Source: Pseudomonadota bacterium
GTDB lineage: Bacteria; Desulfobacterota; Desulfobulbia; Desulfobulbales; JAHJIY01
DNA: 34,197 nt
Direction: 5' to 3'
NCBI GenBank assembly: GCA_018823175.1
Contig: JAHJIY010000030.1
Coordinates: 1 to 34,197 of the forward strand
Each line of letters opens with the position of its first letter. Position 1 is the stretch's first letter. Of the stretch, positions 25,991 to 34,008 are shown piece after piece. The translations under genes and the position numbers were made by a program. The notes beneath the pieces were generated by a model that ran no database searches, was not told the DNA's origin, and worked only from the letters and a program-made list of their open reading frames with translations.

Positions 25991-27547
25991 ATGGATGTAC
26001 GATCTACTTCAAGACTTATTCTGCTCTCTCTTGTCCTGGCCGGTTTGCTGTTGGCCGGATGTGGCGGGAGTGGTTCCAGCTCCAGTGTGGTACCCGAGAC
26101 GACAACCAGCGTTACCGGCACGGTGACCGCTGGGGCGGTTGACGGAGGCAGTTTGAGTGTTCTGGATCTTACCGGCAATGTGGTGGCCGGTCCGGTGCAG
26201 ACCAGCCAGGGTAGTTACTCGGTCGATATCCCGGATGACCGTCTGGGCGAAGATCTGGTTATGGAATGCACCGGCGGGACCTTTATCGATGAGGCGACCG
26301 GCGAGCCGACCAGCGCCGGGACGATGAGCGCCTATCTTGCCATGAACACCTTGACCCTGGGGAGCGAAATTCATCTAACCCCGGGCTCTACTGTGGTGCG
26401 GGGGATGATCCGGGCCGGACTCAGTCAGACCGAGGCCGAGGCCGCATTTGCCGGGGCTTTTGGTTTTACCCCCGATCTTGCGATTGAACCGAACCTGCAA
26501 GGCGACGGCACCGACGAGCAGAATCTTGCCGGTCTGCGGACCGGGGCCTTCAGCCGGTTGACTGCCGATCTTGGGTATGCCCCGGCGGACCAGTTTGACC
26601 TGCTGGCCGCGATCAGCGAAGACTTGGCGGATGGGGATCTGGACGGCGAGGGTGCAACCATCATGGAATTGACCGGCGATACCGCTAATCACTTTGCCGG
26701 CTGTCTGATCGAACAGGGAAAAGGGATGGGCATGGCCGCTGATCAACTGGGCTCCTTGCCCTTTGCCACGGTTGCCGAGACTGAGAGCTATCAAATCGAA
26801 TATCTGGCCGGGATGATGGGGGCCATGCAGGGCAAGACCGTGTTTTCACTTAAGGTCACCGACTTGGTAACCGCTGCACCGGTGACCGGCGCCACCCTGA
26901 ATCTCAAGGCGACCATGACCATGGCCACCATGAGCCATGGCACCCCGGTCGATAGTGTCACCGAGATGGGTGACGGGGTTTATCAATGCACGGTTTATTA
27001 TCTGATGGCTTCCATGATGAACGGCGTCTCGGCCGGCTACTGGAGTTTGCAGGCCACGGTCAACGATGAAGCCGCCACCTTTTATCCCAACGTGACGATG
27101 GCGATGGGCGATACCACCCGGGCCACCCTGAAGGATGCCAATGACAAGATTGCCGGGATGATGGGGCAGCCCGCTTCGGTCCGGTCCTATTATCTGTTTA
27201 AAAACAGTCTAAGCGGCGAGACCGGTAACCATATCTTGAAATTGTTCCTTGCCACCCGGGAATCGTTAATGAATCATCCGGCCCTTTTTACGGGACAGGT
27301 TTTGACTGACGAAAATGGTCAGAGCTGGACGGTTACCACCATGAACGTGCAGTTGTCGACTGATGGAGGTAATAACTGGACAGAGATGGTCGATGACGGC
27401 AATGGTTCCTGGGTCGGAGCCGCCATTTCCGATCTGGTTGAGGGCGAAAGCGCCACGATTCTGGTCCGGCTGCTTGTTAACGGGGTGGAGAAAACCGGCA
27501 ACGGCGAGGCGGGCGGCGACCCGGCCTCCTTCACCATGACCCCTTAA
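25991..27547 (+). CDS. Methionine-rich lipoprotein with YtkA-like domain
   Basis: A 518-residue lipoprotein (lipobox LAGC, near residue 24) with AGGAGG before the ATG. After a Ser/Gly-rich linker, residues ~40-110 look like a carboxypeptidase-regulatory-type beta domain (TGTVTAGAVDGGSLSVLD). A helical middle follows. From about 265 to 400 Met clusters appear (GMMGAMQG, MTMATMSHG, MASMMNG, MAMGD, MMGQP), within a stretch whose order (VTGATLNLKATMTM ... EMGDGVYQCTVYYLM ... YWSLQATV) resembles the YtkA-like domain linked to copper proteins. The Met clusters fit periplasmic Cu(I) binding. A final beta domain follows. It sits 73 bases after nosL and ends one base before the next gene starts. A periplasmic copper store or shuttle is inferred. 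Confidence 0.72.
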   Translation: MDVRSTSRLILLSLVLAGLLLAGCGGSGSSSSVVPETTTSVTGTVTAGAVDGGSLSVLDLTGNVVAGPVQTSQGSYSVDIPDDRLGEDLVMECTGGTFIDEATGEPTSAGTMSAYLAMNTLTLGSEIHLTPGSTVVRGMIRAGLSQTEAEAAFAGAFGFTPDLAIEPNLQGDGTDEQNLAGLRTGAFSRLTADLGYAPADQFDLLAAISEDLADGDLDGEGATIMELTGDTANHFAGCLIEQGKGMGMAADQLGSLPFATVAETESYQIEYLAGMMGAMQGKTVFSLKVTDLVTAAPVTGATLNLKATMTMATMSHGTPVDSVTEMGDGVYQCTVYYLMASMMNGVSAGYWSLQATVNDEAATFYPNVTMAMGDTTRATLKDANDKIAGMMGQPASVRSYYLFKNSLSGETGNHILKLFLATRESLMNHPALFTGQVLTDENGQSWTVTTMNVQLSTDGGNNWTEMVDDGNGSWVGAAISDLVEGESATILVRLLVNGVEKTGNGEAGGDPASFTMTP

Positions 27548-27548
27548 G

Positions 27549-28538
27549 ATGAAGATGTCCTTCCAAAATATTACGGCCCTGATTCTGGCGGGGATTTTTG
27601 TTGCTATTCCCTCCCAGGCGTGGGCCGGCTCCTGTTGCGGCGGCGGTGGTGGCTCCACCCTGATCGTGCCGAAAGCGGGTCGCGCGGCTGTTTCTTTAAA
27701 TACGGCGATCGAGAAGTATGATGGCTATTATGATAAGCAGAGTTCGTGGCATGCCGATCCTCCCGGCTCTGATCTGGCCCAGTACCGGGTCGAATTAGGA
27801 ATCGCCCAACGTCTGGGGACGGACTGGCAGGGTTCGGTTAGTCTGCCTTACGTCTGGAACAATAATAGCTATGCGGCTGTTGATTCATCGACCAATGGTC
27901 TGGGTGATATGACGCTGGGAGTGACTTACGAAACATTCAAGGCACCGACCTGTGTCACCCGAATCAGCCGACTGCAGGACCTGAAACCGACGGTCTATCT
28001 GGGAGGTGGTCTGTTGATCCCGACTGGTGTTTCGCCCTATGATGAGGTGGAAAACAGTTTCGACATCACCGGTCGTGGTTTTTATCGGGCCGACCTAAAT
28101 TTGATGGTCGAGAAGACCGTCTTCCCCTGGAGTGTAATCCTCTCCGGCGGGGTCGGGTATCATTTCAGCCGCGAGATCAACCGGGAATACGGGACCTATG
28201 TCCAGCCGTACAGCAAGCAACTGGGGCGCACGGTTAACGGTTCACTTGCCCTCGGATACACCTGGGATCTGCCCTGGCAGATGACCAGCGGCATGACCCT
28301 GATTGTCACCGCCAGTTTAAGTGATCGTTGGGAGGCTGAGGCGGAGATTGATGGGGTGCGGGATGAGGCCAGCGGCCTGCGCAAAAGGGCCGTGGGACTG
28401 AGTTCGACCCTGCTGTCTTTTGGTAATGACTGGGCCTTGAATCTTGGCTGGCAGACCAGCAGACCGGCCAGCGGCTGGGGGAGTAATACTCCGGCCACCG
28501 ATGTTTTTTCCTTGGGGGTTCGTCATGATTTTTATTAA
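27549..28538 (+). CDS. Outer-membrane beta-barrel protein with Cys-Cys N-terminus
   Basis: A 329-residue protein with a signal peptide ending in SQAWA; the predicted mature chain begins GSCCGGGGGS. The rest is made of amphipathic strands (for example YRVELGIAQRL, WQGSVSLPYVW, PTVYLGGGLLIPTG) and ends SLGVRHDFY with a terminal aromatic, as in outer-membrane barrels of the transporter/phenol-degradation type. The Cys-Cys pair followed by five Gly at the exposed end could bind metal. It starts one base after the stop of the Met-rich lipoprotein and overlaps the thioredoxin-like gene by 14 bases. It may be the outer-membrane component of the copper system. Confidence 0.78.
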   Translation: MKMSFQNITALILAGIFVAIPSQAWAGSCCGGGGGSTLIVPKAGRAAVSLNTAIEKYDGYYDKQSSWHADPPGSDLAQYRVELGIAQRLGTDWQGSVSLPYVWNNNSYAAVDSSTNGLGDMTLGVTYETFKAPTCVTRISRLQDLKPTVYLGGGLLIPTGVSPYDEVENSFDITGRGFYRADLNLMVEKTVFPWSVILSGGVGYHFSREINREYGTYVQPYSKQLGRTVNGSLALGYTWDLPWQMTSGMTLIVTASLSDRWEAEAEIDGVRDEASGLRKRAVGLSSTLLSFGNDWALNLGWQTSRPASGWGSNTPATDVFSLGVRHDFY

Positions 28539-29115
28539 GCAACGGACCGGATTTTTTTTATTGCTCCTCACGCTGGTCATCGCCGGTTGCGGCGGCGGCA
28601 CCGAAGATGATCTGTTCCCATCAGATAAAGATAAGCGTAGTGAGGTCACGGTCGGGGAGGTCGGCGGCAGTCCGGGCAATCTTGCCCCGGACTTTTCGGT
28701 GACGACCACGGATAATGAGGTCTTTATTCTGGCCGACCATCTCCGGGGCATGGCCGAGGAATCGGAAGCCACGGTGATCTACTTCACCATGTGGTGCCCG
28801 GTTTGCGCCGTGCACATGGACCTTATCCAGTTTGAGGTCATGGCTCGGTTTAGTGAGCAGTCGATTAATTATCTGGCGGTCGATTATTTGAGCGGATCCC
28901 TCGATAACACGAGGTCTGCCCAGCAGGAAAGCGGCTTTGCCAACAGTGGCTTCCTGGTGGCGGCTGATCCCGGCCAGGTGATGACCGGGATATTCAACGG
29001 GACCATGGGCACAACCGTGGTCATCGATAAGGATGGGGTGGTTCGTATGAACGAGGACTTCCGGACCGGGGAGAACCTGATTGCAATCCTTGATGAGTTG
29101 ACTGTTGTCCCCTGA
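28525..29115 (+). CDS. Thioredoxin-fold lipoprotein (TlpA/AhpC-like)
   Basis: A 196-residue lipoprotein from the ATG at 28525, which follows GGGGG at a good distance and gives a lipoprotein signal (lipobox VIAGC); the frame is open further upstream. The thioredoxin fold begins with NLAPDFSVTT. The active site is WCPVC (Cys91, Cys94), and a TTVVIDKDGVV strand with the usual preceding turn follows. Such proteins reduce disulfides or metal-site cysteines in the periplasm and often serve copper-protein assembly. It is the last gene of the nosL operon, overlapping its predecessor. It probably keeps the Cys ligands of NosL or the Cys-Cys barrel protein reduced (inferred). Confidence 0.87.
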   Translation: MIFIKQRTGFFLLLLTLVIAGCGGGTEDDLFPSDKDKRSEVTVGEVGGSPGNLAPDFSVTTTDNEVFILADHLRGMAEESEATVIYFTMWCPVCAVHMDLIQFEVMARFSEQSINYLAVDYLSGSLDNTRSAQQESGFANSGFLVAADPGQVMTGIFNGTMGTTVVIDKDGVVRMNEDFRTGENLIAILDELTVVP

Positions 29116-29177
29116 AAATCAATCAGGGTCTGGAGTTTTTCTTATCCATTGCTTCAGATATAATAAGAGAGTTGGCT

Positions 29178-29215
29178 GGCGCGGGGGTAATCAATAAGTA
29201 AATTGATCGGCGCCG
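29178..29215 (+). other. Nested hairpin downstream of the copper operon
   Basis: GGCGC pairs with GCGCC, with an inner TCAAT/ATTGA stem. No T-run follows. It lies between the thioredoxin-like gene and the shared terminator. Confidence 0.45.
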
Positions 29216-29225
29216 AGGCTGGAAA

Positions 29226-29270
29226 CAAAAAAAGGGTTTGGGAGAATTATCTCGCAAACCCTTTTCCTAT
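29226..29270 (-). terminator. Terminator of ybiT, probably shared by the copper operon
   Basis: AAAAGGGTTTG at 29230-29240 pairs with CAAACCCTTTT at 29255-29265. An inner GAGA/TCTC stem lies inside. On the minus strand the stem is followed by a long T-run (complement of the A-run at 29226-29233). Position between convergent transcripts suits both. Confidence 0.9.
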
Positions 29271-29361
29271 ATCTGATCTGGATCAGAAACGCGGAGCTTT
29301 TTCCGGCCCCAGAGGGAAAATCTGTTTCTTTAGTTCTTGATCCTCTAATCTATCTGCCTGA

Positions 29362-30996
29362 TCAGGCAGCCTGGCTGGCCAGAGTATCGTTTTCGCCGGC
29401 AGGATTTGCTTCCTTCATGGCTAGGTAATCGTCAAAGTCCATCATCACGTCGAGAATCCCGTCCGGGGTGATTTCGACAATTCTGTTTGAGACGGTGGAG
29501 ACAAATTGATGATCATGGGAGGCAAAGAGCACTATTTCTGAAAAAGCGATCAGCCCGTTATTTAATGAGGTGATTGACTCAAGGTCCAGATGGTTGGTTG
29601 GTTCATCGAGAATGAGTGCGTTGGCGCCGGAAAGCATCATCTTGGAGAGCATGCAGCGCACCCTTTCGCCCCCGGAGAGCACCGAGGTCTTTTTCATTGC
29701 CTCTTCTCCGGAAAAAAGCATTTTGCCCAGGAAACCCCGAACAAAACTTTCACCCTCCTTGGGAGGAGCATACTGTCGCAACCAGCCGACCAGGTCAAGC
29801 TCTTCATTACTGAAATAAGAGCTGTTTTCTTTCGGGAAATAGGAGTTGCTGATCGTCACCCCCCAGCGGAAGCTGCCGGTGTCCGGTTCAAGCTCCCCGG
29901 CCAGAATCTGGAACAGGGTGGTTTTGGCCAGGCTGTTGGTTCCGACAAAGGCGATTTTGTCGCCCTTGTTAACCGTGAGCGTCAGGCCCTTGAACATGGA
30001 AACTCCGTCGATCTCCTTGGAAAGATCTTTGATCTCCAGAATGACATCGCCACATGGCCGTTCCGGATTAAAAACGATGTAGGGATATTTACGGGAAGAA
30101 ATCGGCATGTCTTCAATGGTGAGCTTTTCGAGCAGCTTTTTTCGAGAAGTAGCCTGCTTGGCCTTGGAGGCGTTGGAGCTGAAACGCTGGATGAATTCTT
30201 TGAGTTCATCCGCCTTGGCATTGACCTTCTTGCTCTCATTTTCTTTTTGTTGGAAATGGAGCTGGCTGGCCTGAAGCCAGAAGTCGTAGTTGCCGACGTA
30301 AACCTTGATCTTGCCAAAATCGATGTCTGCCACATGAGTGCAGACCTGATTGAGGAAATGGCGGTCATGGGAGACGATGATCACGGTGTTTTGAAAGCGG
30401 GAGAGGAAATCTTCCAACCAGTTGATGGTTTTTATGTCCAGCTGGTTGGTGGGCTCGTCCAGCAGCAGGATATCCGGGTTGCCGAATAGGGCCTGGGCCA
30501 GTAGTACTCGCACCTTTTCGGTGCCGTCAAGCTCCTTCATCTTTTTCAAACGCATATCTTCCGGGATGCCAATGCCGTTTAACAGAGCCGCGGCTTCTGC
30601 CTCCGCCTCATAGCCGTTCATTTCGCCGAAGAGAGCTTCCAGTTCTCCGGAACGGATGCCGTCTTCATCGTTAAAATCAGTCTTGGCATAAATGGCTTCA
30701 CGTTCCGCCATCACTTTGTAGAGTTTCTTGTGGCCCATGATCACGGTATCGAAAACAGTGAATTCGTCAAAAGCAAACTGGTCTTGGCTGAGCATGGCGA
30801 TGCGCTGTCTCGGGCCTTTGCTGATCTGGCCCCGATCAGGCTCGAACTGTCCAGACAGGATCTTGAGAAAGGTTGATTTGCCGGCGCCGTTTGCGCCGAT
30901 CAGTCCGTAGCAGTTGCCCGGAGTGAATTTGATATTGACGTCCTGAAAGATGATTCTCTTGCCATAGGAGAGGGCAACATCGGTTGCAGTGATCAT
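29362..30996 (-). CDS. ybiT: ABC-F ATPase YbiT
   Basis: A 544-residue soluble protein with two ABC domains and no membrane segments. The ATG at 30996 follows AAGGA; a GTG nine codons upstream lacks this. Similarity to E. coli YbiT is strong by memory (RQRIAMLSQDQFAFDEFTVFDTVIMGHK and the VSHDRHFLNQVCTHVADIDFG region). ABC-F proteins act on the ribosome, and YbiT is a translation factor of this class. Walker A of domain 1 is intact (GANGAGKST), but that of domain 2 reads GTNSLAKTT with the Gly before Lys replaced. The domain 1 signature is degenerate (LDGTEK) while domain 2 has LSGGERVR. Both Walker B motifs are intact. One of the two composite ATP sites is therefore canonical and one degenerate. 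Confidence 0.93.
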   Translation of the reverse strand: MITATDVALSYGKRIIFQDVNIKFTPGNCYGLIGANGAGKSTFLKILSGQFEPDRGQISKGPRQRIAMLSQDQFAFDEFTVFDTVIMGHKKLYKVMAEREAIYAKTDFNDEDGIRSGELEALFGEMNGYEAEAEAAALLNGIGIPEDMRLKKMKELDGTEKVRVLLAQALFGNPDILLLDEPTNQLDIKTINWLEDFLSRFQNTVIIVSHDRHFLNQVCTHVADIDFGKIKVYVGNYDFWLQASQLHFQQKENESKKVNAKADELKEFIQRFSSNASKAKQATSRKKLLEKLTIEDMPISSRKYPYIVFNPERPCGDVILEIKDLSKEIDGVSMFKGLTLTVNKGDKIAFVGTNSLAKTTLFQILAGELEPDTGSFRWGVTISNSYFPKENSSYFSNEELDLVGWLRQYAPPKEGESFVRGFLGKMLFSGEEAMKKTSVLSGGERVRCMLSKMMLSGANALILDEPTNHLDLESITSLNNGLIAFSEIVLFASHDHQFVSTVSNRIVEITPDGILDVMMDFDDYLAMKEANPAGENDTLASQAA

Positions 30997-31306
30997 GGTC
31001 TTGTCCTTACAATAAAAAGCCACAGTAATACCGCGTGTGGCAAAATGGTTTGTTGAAATTTATGGAAATCAGGGCGCCGGATATATGGATCTGTGTAATC
31101 AATTGTCCGGGCAGAACTTTACGGCCATTTTTCTGGTTGGACTCCATGAAGCAACGTTTGCTGGGGGTAAACAATATCTTTGTGCAATAGCACGACTTAC
31201 AGCAGGAATTGCTTCAATATTAATTATATGCCTTGTAAAACGCTTAAAAATAAACAGTAATCAGGGATAATTACAGTCTGATTTTTATGGAAGGCACTAA
31301 ATAAAT

Positions 31307-31450
31307 TTAACCTTCCTGTGGCGCAGGGTTTTCATTTCCTTCGTTCGGGCTTTGTTGTTTTTCAAGCTTGCGCTGTTTTTTTTCTTCTTTTTTCTTTTTC
31401 TTTGCCAATTCTTTCTGGCGTTTTTCAAATGAATAGTTTGGTTTGGCCAT
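31307..31450 (-). CDS. Small highly basic protein, 47 residues
   Basis: A short gene with AAGGA eight bases before its ATG. It begins MAKPNYSFEKRQKELAKKKK and continues as a charged Lys/Glu/Gln helix, with an Asn/Pro/Glu-rich tail. Very similar short proteins, usually annotated as hypothetical, occur in many proteobacteria (recalled, not searched). The composition suggests nucleic-acid or ribosome binding. It lies between ybiT and the cold-shock gene on the same strand. Confidence 0.75.
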   Translation of the reverse strand: MAKPNYSFEKRQKELAKKKKKEEKKQRKLEKQQSPNEGNENPAPQEG

Positions 31451-31608
31451 AATTTTGTCCTTATTAATGCTTCTTGTTTGGCTTGATCCAGATGAACTGG
31501 ATAAGTGCCTTGATCTTAAAGGTTAATACTTTGGGATTGTTTTGTTTTTTAAATTTTATGCGATTAAAAAAGGAAAACAGTCATTAAGGCATTAAAAGAC
31601 ACGGTGGC

Positions 31609-31643
31609 AAAAAAAGACCCCGCATTATGCGGGGTCTTTTTAA
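31609..31643 (-). terminator. Terminator of the cold-shock gene
   Basis: GACCCCGCA (31616-31624) pairs with TGCGGGGTC (31628-31636) around a 3-base loop, flanked by A- and T-runs on both sides. It works in either direction; on the minus strand it follows the cold-shock gene closely. Confidence 0.93.
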
Positions 31644-31659
31644 TGGTAGAGATCAGTTT

Positions 31660-31860
31660 TTACTGTTGAACAACATTCTCGGCGGAAGGTCCTTTCGGGC
31701 CGTCGACAACGTTGAAGGTCACTCGAGCGCCTTCGGTCAGGGATTTGAAACCCTCGGATTGAATTGCGGAATGATGGACAAATACATCCTTGCCACCATC
31801 TTGCTCGATAAAACCAAAACCTTTTGCATCATTAAACCATTTTACTGTACCTTCGTTCAT
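31660..31860 (-). CDS. csp: Cold-shock domain protein (CspA family)
   Basis: A 66-residue single cold-shock domain, full length for the family. The start [18 protein letters not shown] contains RNP1 (KGFGFI); RNP2 is VFVHHSAI. It binds single-stranded RNA or DNA and acts as an RNA chaperone. AAGGAG lies eight bases before the ATG. The ~180-nt leader upstream carries three hairpins, one of them a terminator, so expression is probably controlled post-initiation. Confidence 0.96.
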   Translation of the reverse strand: MNEGTVKWFNDAKGFGFIEQDGGKDVFVHHSAIQSEGFKSLTEGARVTFNVVDGPKGPSAENVVQQ

Positions 31861-32042
31861 CTTGTACTACTCCTTTGTGCTGTGGTTCTTTGTGAACCAC
31901 TTAAATAATGCCGGTGAATAAGATATAAACCGGCTGATAGTCATCGAGTCCAAACAAAAAAACCGCACTCCCTCTTTCTTGAGGATTGTGCGGCTAGCTT
32001 TTCCGTAATTCATGAACTACAAATAGTGACTACACAACGATG
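31861..32042 (-). promoter_or_regulatory. Structured 5' leader of the cold-shock gene
   Basis: From a start near 32042, the leader holds a terminator-like hairpin (31993-31963), a GCCGGT/ACCGGC hairpin (31934-31910) and a GTGGTTC/GAACCAC hairpin (31900-31882) six bases before the AAGGAG ribosome site. A 25-codon frame (31944-31867) stops inside the ribosome-site region. Long structured leaders controlling stability and translation at low temperature are known for cspA-type genes. Confidence 0.65.
31956..31993 (-). terminator. Terminator hairpin inside the cold-shock leader
   Basis: On the minus strand CCGCAC (the complement of 31988-31993) pairs with GTGCGG (the complement of 31963-31968), with a shorter imperfect inner stem. 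Seven T residues follow (complement of 31956-31962). It ends a ~85-nt RNA starting at the promoter near 32049, or acts as an attenuator of the cold-shock gene. Confidence 0.75.
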
Positions 32043-32048
32043 GAAAAG

Positions 32049-32076
32049 ATTATAGCCGAAAATCTCAGAAAAACAA
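32049..32076 (-). promoter_or_regulatory. Promoter of the cold-shock leader
   Basis: On the minus strand TTGTTT (32076-32071) is followed after 16 bases by a perfect TATAAT (32054-32049). The start would be near 32042. Confidence 0.75.
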
Positions 32077-32335
32077 CTACTTTTTGCAGAGATAGTGTTT
32101 TTGTTCGGTTAAGGACAAAAAATGATTGGCAGTGAAGGTCCTGTTAACTTGAGATTACGGGTTATCCGTTGCTTTTGCTGGTTTATGCGGTAAGCTTTTA
32201 TCTTGCGGGAAAAGTTGAAAGGTGAGGGGGATTGGTGTAATGATAAGGTCGGGCAAGGTGATATCTGTTTCCCGTTTATTTTGCGGATAATAAATCTGCG
32301 GATACCATAGTTAAAGTTGATCGACAGGATTTCAG

Positions 32336-33049
32336 ATGGAAGAGTGGGTGGTAATATACAAAAAGAAGATTGTTAAGCGCTTCATGATAAGTGAAGGGGA
32401 GTGTCTGACAATCGGGCGTGGCAAAAAAGCTGATGTCGTTATTGATAACACCGCACTTTCACGGAAACAGGCCTCCCTTGAGTTGAAGGATGGAGAATAT
32501 TTTCTGGCCGACCTTTATAGTATGAACGGCACGAGGGTAAATGGTAAAAAGATTGTTGCCTCGACCCTGATTAAAAAAACTGACCGGCTTGATCTTAGTA
32601 AATTTACACTGAAACCGGTTGAATACCTGACTGATGAAGAGGAGTCCAGGTCAGTAGTTTCGGTTGACGCAAATCATGATACCCTGGATAAAACTCATTA
32701 TCTTAGCGGGGTGTACGAGCAAAGTCAGGTTGGTATCAACAAAAATCCGGTCAGGACGGATTGTAAATTAACGGTGCTGGAGGGTGATGCGTCACCGTCT
32801 AAAATTTCACTGGAGGGGAAATCGCAGATCAAGGCCGGTAAAGATCCGGCCAGTGATTTGCGGTTATCCGGTTTGTTGGTTGGGGCAACACAGTTCTCAA
32901 TTGTTTATCGAAAAGAAGGTTATATTGTCACCCATGAAGCCGGGTTTGGCAAAAAAACCATGGTTAACGGCAAGAAGCTGACGGGGTCACGCCGACTCCG
33001 CAGTATGGATGTGATCCAGGTCGGAAACATCAAGATCCGGTTCATCTGA
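32336..33049 (+). CDS. Protein with two FHA domains, the second degenerate
   Basis: A 237-residue cytoplasmic protein with AGGA before its ATG. Residues ~20-85 are a canonical FHA domain (LTIGRGKKADVVI, LSRKQASLEL, MNGTRVNGKKI), holding the Gly-Arg, Ser-Arg and Asn-Gly residues used to bind phosphothreonine. Residues ~160-237 form a second, degenerate FHA-like domain (KAGKDPASDLRL, TQFSIVYRKEGYIVTH, TMVNGKKL) that lacks the key Arg and Ser. The middle is a linker with little recognisable structure. FHA proteins dock phosphorylated partners of Ser/Thr kinases; no kinase gene is in the window. Confidence 0.85.
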   Translation: MEEWVVIYKKKIVKRFMISEGECLTIGRGKKADVVIDNTALSRKQASLELKDGEYFLADLYSMNGTRVNGKKIVASTLIKKTDRLDLSKFTLKPVEYLTDEEESRSVVSVDANHDTLDKTHYLSGVYEQSQVGINKNPVRTDCKLTVLEGDASPSKISLEGKSQIKAGKDPASDLRLSGLLVGATQFSIVYRKEGYIVTHEAGFGKKTMVNGKKLTGSRRLRSMDVIQVGNIKIRFI

Positions 33050-33507
33050 TTTGTACAGGCGCGGCTCCTTGTCCGAAAGCGCCGGAGATTGTGCCCGAGG
33101 CTTGGCGGATCATGGTCTGCCGGGAGTCGATAAACCAGTTCCGCCTGGTTTGTGAAGATTTATCGGAAAGATTATGTTCGCTCTTGTGGGGAGCAGGGAT
33201 GAGGGTGCACTCCTTTTTGTTGACCTCCAGTTTCCGACCGGACAGATCTTCATTATCATTCCTTAGATTTTTGACTTATAGCTTGGTTGTATGACTTGCG
33301 GGTCTGGTCTTGGTCTGTTTTAGTTGTTCGTAAATTCTGGTTGGCAATTACAGGGCTGGATGTTAAAGCTGAATTGAGTAGCTTGTCTGCTCAAATGAAA
33401 CTTATGCCCTTGTGGTATAATAAAGTTTAAAAGGTTGAATCTGAGGGCATTTGATTGTTCAGGTGTCTTTTATCGTTGTGGTATAAAAAAAGACTTGAGA
33501 GGTTGAA
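33050..33507 (+). promoter_or_regulatory. Spacer with duplicated promoter-like unit before the cyclophilin gene
   Basis: No gene is convincing in the first ~360 bases. Near the end TTGTGGTATAA occurs at 33410-33420 and 33476-33486, each followed after a similar A-rich spacer by GGTTGAA (33433-33439 and 33501-33507). Both copies contain an extended -10 (TGGTATAAT and TGGTATAAA). The second copy is followed directly by the ATG, with GAGAGG as ribosome site. Confidence 0.5.
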
Positions 33508-34008
33508 ATGAGTATTATCGCCGTTTTTGATACCAGTAAGGGGGAAATTCGTCTTGAACTTTTTGCCGACAAGGTGCCCTATGTGGTTGCTAACTTTGTC
33601 AATTTGGTGAATCGTGGTTTTTATAATGGTCTTAAGTTTCATCGGGTGATTGCAGATTTCATGATTCAGGGTGGTTGTCCTCTAGGCACCGGGACCGGGG
33701 ATGCGGGGTATAAGTTTGAGGATGAATTTGATCAGACACTCCGGCATGATCGTCCCGGCATCCTTTCAATGGCCAATGCCGGGCCGGACACCAACGGCAG
33801 TCAGTTTTTCATCACCCATGTGCCTTGTCCGTGGCTTGATACCAAGCATGCGGTCTTCGGGGTGGTGGAGAGCGAAAAGGACATGGTGGTGGTAAACGCG
33901 ATTGTTCAGGGCGATAAGATAAACGCCATTAAAATCGAAGGCGATACCTCTGCGCTCATGGAAAAGACCAAAGATCAGGTCGAGTACTGGAATACCCTTA
34001 TGGGTTGA
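33508..34008 (+). CDS. Cyclophilin-type peptidyl-prolyl isomerase
   Basis: A 166-residue single-domain cyclophilin without signal peptide, so cytoplasmic, like PpiB. The active-site segments are all present: FHRVIADFMIQGG (catalytic Arg), GILSMANAGPDTNGSQFFIT and CPWLDTKHAVFGVV. It speeds cis-trans isomerisation of proline peptide bonds during folding. The start is set by GAGAGG six bases before the ATG. It is preceded by the duplicated promoter unit and followed within 140 bases by the edge of a mobile element. Confidence 0.95.
   Translation: MSIIAVFDTSKGEIRLELFADKVPYVVANFVNLVNRGFYNGLKFHRVIADFMIQGGCPLGTGTGDAGYKFEDEFDQTLRHDRPGILSMANAGPDTNGSQFFITHVPCPWLDTKHAVFGVVESEKDMVVVNAIVQGDKINAIKIEGDTSALMEKTKDQVEYWNTLMG

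Noticed and set aside
31037..31270. Plus-strand open frame of 77 codons between ybiT and the small basic gene
   Set aside because: It starts at GTG with no ribosome site, and its composition is unlike that of its neighbours. The hydrophobic stretch seems accidental.
33091..33294. Plus-strand frame of 67 codons before the cyclophilin gene
   Set aside because: GTG start, no ribosome site, no recognisable pattern and an odd composition.
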